The notes beneath the pieces were generated by a model that was not told the origin of the DNA, made no database searches, and worked only from the letters and a program-made list of their open reading frames with translations. Position numbers and translations under genes: made by a program. From the NCBI RefSeq assembly GCF_030159895.1, contig NZ_BSNI01000002.1:2134306-2198305 (forward strand): 64,000 nucleotides of DNA, in the 5' to 3' direction. Below, in pieces: positions 63,740 to 64,000 of this stretch (positions are counted from its first letter, which is position 1; each line of letters starts with the position of its first letter). The stretch is from Maritalea porphyrae (lineage in GTDB: Bacteria; Pseudomonadota; Alphaproteobacteria; Rhizobiales; Devosiaceae).

Positions 63740-64000
63740 ATGACCAAAGGTTCACAAATTGATCGCGATCTAATCCGCACGATCGCTGAATTGTTGAACG
63801 AGCAAGATCTCGCAGAAGTTGAAATTGAAAAAGACGATTTCCGCGTCCGCGTTACACGATCCTATGCTCAAGAAGTTGTCCACATGCCATCTCCGATGGG
63901 TTATGCGCCGCAAATGATGGCTGCAGCACCTGCACCAGCAGCCCCTGCTGCTGCGGCGGCACCAACACCGGTTGCAGCACCAGCTGCAGAAGATTTGGGG
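63740..64000 (+). CDS. accB: Biotin carboxyl carrier protein of acetyl-CoA carboxylase, cut by window edge
   Basis: The first 87 codons of the carrier that moves carboxybiotin in malonyl-CoA synthesis. IDRDLIRTIAELLNEQDLAE and VEIEKDDFRVRVTR are the conserved N-terminal domain, followed by an Ala/Pro-rich linker that runs to the window edge. The biotinyl domain with the MKM lysine lies beyond base 64000. ATG at 63740 follows GGAGAA. Its place after aroQ supports the call. Confidence 0.93.
   Translation, partial: MTKGSQIDRDLIRTIAELLNEQDLAEVEIEKDDFRVRVTRSYAQEVVHMPSPMGYAPQMMAAAPAPAAPAAAAAPTPVAAPAAEDLG

Overview
The window looks like a chromosomal segment of an alphaproteobacterium, most likely a Hyphomicrobiales (Rhizobiales) member with roughly 50 percent GC. 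The pointers are the gene orders nuoABCDE-x-FG, hupB-lon-clpX-clpP-(tRNA)-tig, cysteine desulfurase-sufBCDS-sufT-sufA and aroQ-accB. Further pointers are a NuoE with a lysine/alanine-rich tail, an RNase E with a large acidic insert and a C-terminal GWW motif, Omp25/31-like small beta-barrels and an Irr-type iron box. The genus cannot be fixed from sequence reading alone. No rRNA, CRISPR array, prophage, insertion sequence or transposase was seen.

Layout. 1-7316 (minus): the complex I operon nuoA to nuoG, with nuoG running off the left edge and a 64-residue membrane ORF between nuoE and nuoF. 7.6-11.2 kb: a VOC protein, two paralogous small outer membrane proteins, and a divergent LysR/GST pair between them. 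11.3-21.3 kb: tRNA-Asp and tRNA-Val, hupB, lon, clpX and clpP, the NAD(P)HX repair enzyme, a YjbR protein, a HEAT-repeat protein, trigger factor and tRNA-Leu. This is mostly a proteostasis block, and lon and clpP both have RpoH-type promoter matches. 21.3-23.5 kb: glnB-glnA behind an NtrC site and a sigma-54 promoter. 23.5-30.9 kb is the most accessory-looking part. It holds a divergent MFS/MerR pair, a membrane protein with a sulfotransferase-like protein, and an ABC-F / nucleotidyltransferase / HD operon followed by 750 bases without a convincing gene.

30.9-35.8 kb (plus): parE, an RhlE-type helicase and a GGDEF diguanylate cyclase. 35.8-42.8 kb (minus): an eight-gene Fe-S assembly operon with two cysteine desulfurases, SufT, SufA and a 53-residue membrane ORF, preceded by a near-perfect Irr box. 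43-52.3 kb: alpha/beta hydrolase, tyrS, a 1162-residue AsmA/YhdP-like protein, a single-cysteine Bcp peroxiredoxin, a DUF455 protein, an M23 peptidase and prfB with a canonical programmed +1 frameshift. 52.4-60.8 kb: PBP1A, an AMIN-amidase, RNase E and an aminotransferase. 60.9-64 kb (plus): a BepA-like M48 protease, a DsbA-family oxidoreductase, aroQ, and accB running off the right edge.

Most of the window is core metabolism and housekeeping. Its distinctive content is regulatory (NtrC/sigma-54, Irr, RpoH, a SoxR-like MerR operator, the RF2 frameshift) plus a few poorly characterised small or accessory proteins. The best candidates for something undescribed are the ABC-F/nucleotidyltransferase/HD operon, the sulfotransferase-like protein with an altered PAPS loop, and the two small membrane ORFs embedded in the nuo and suf operons. 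No claim of a wholly new system can be proved from sequence reading alone.
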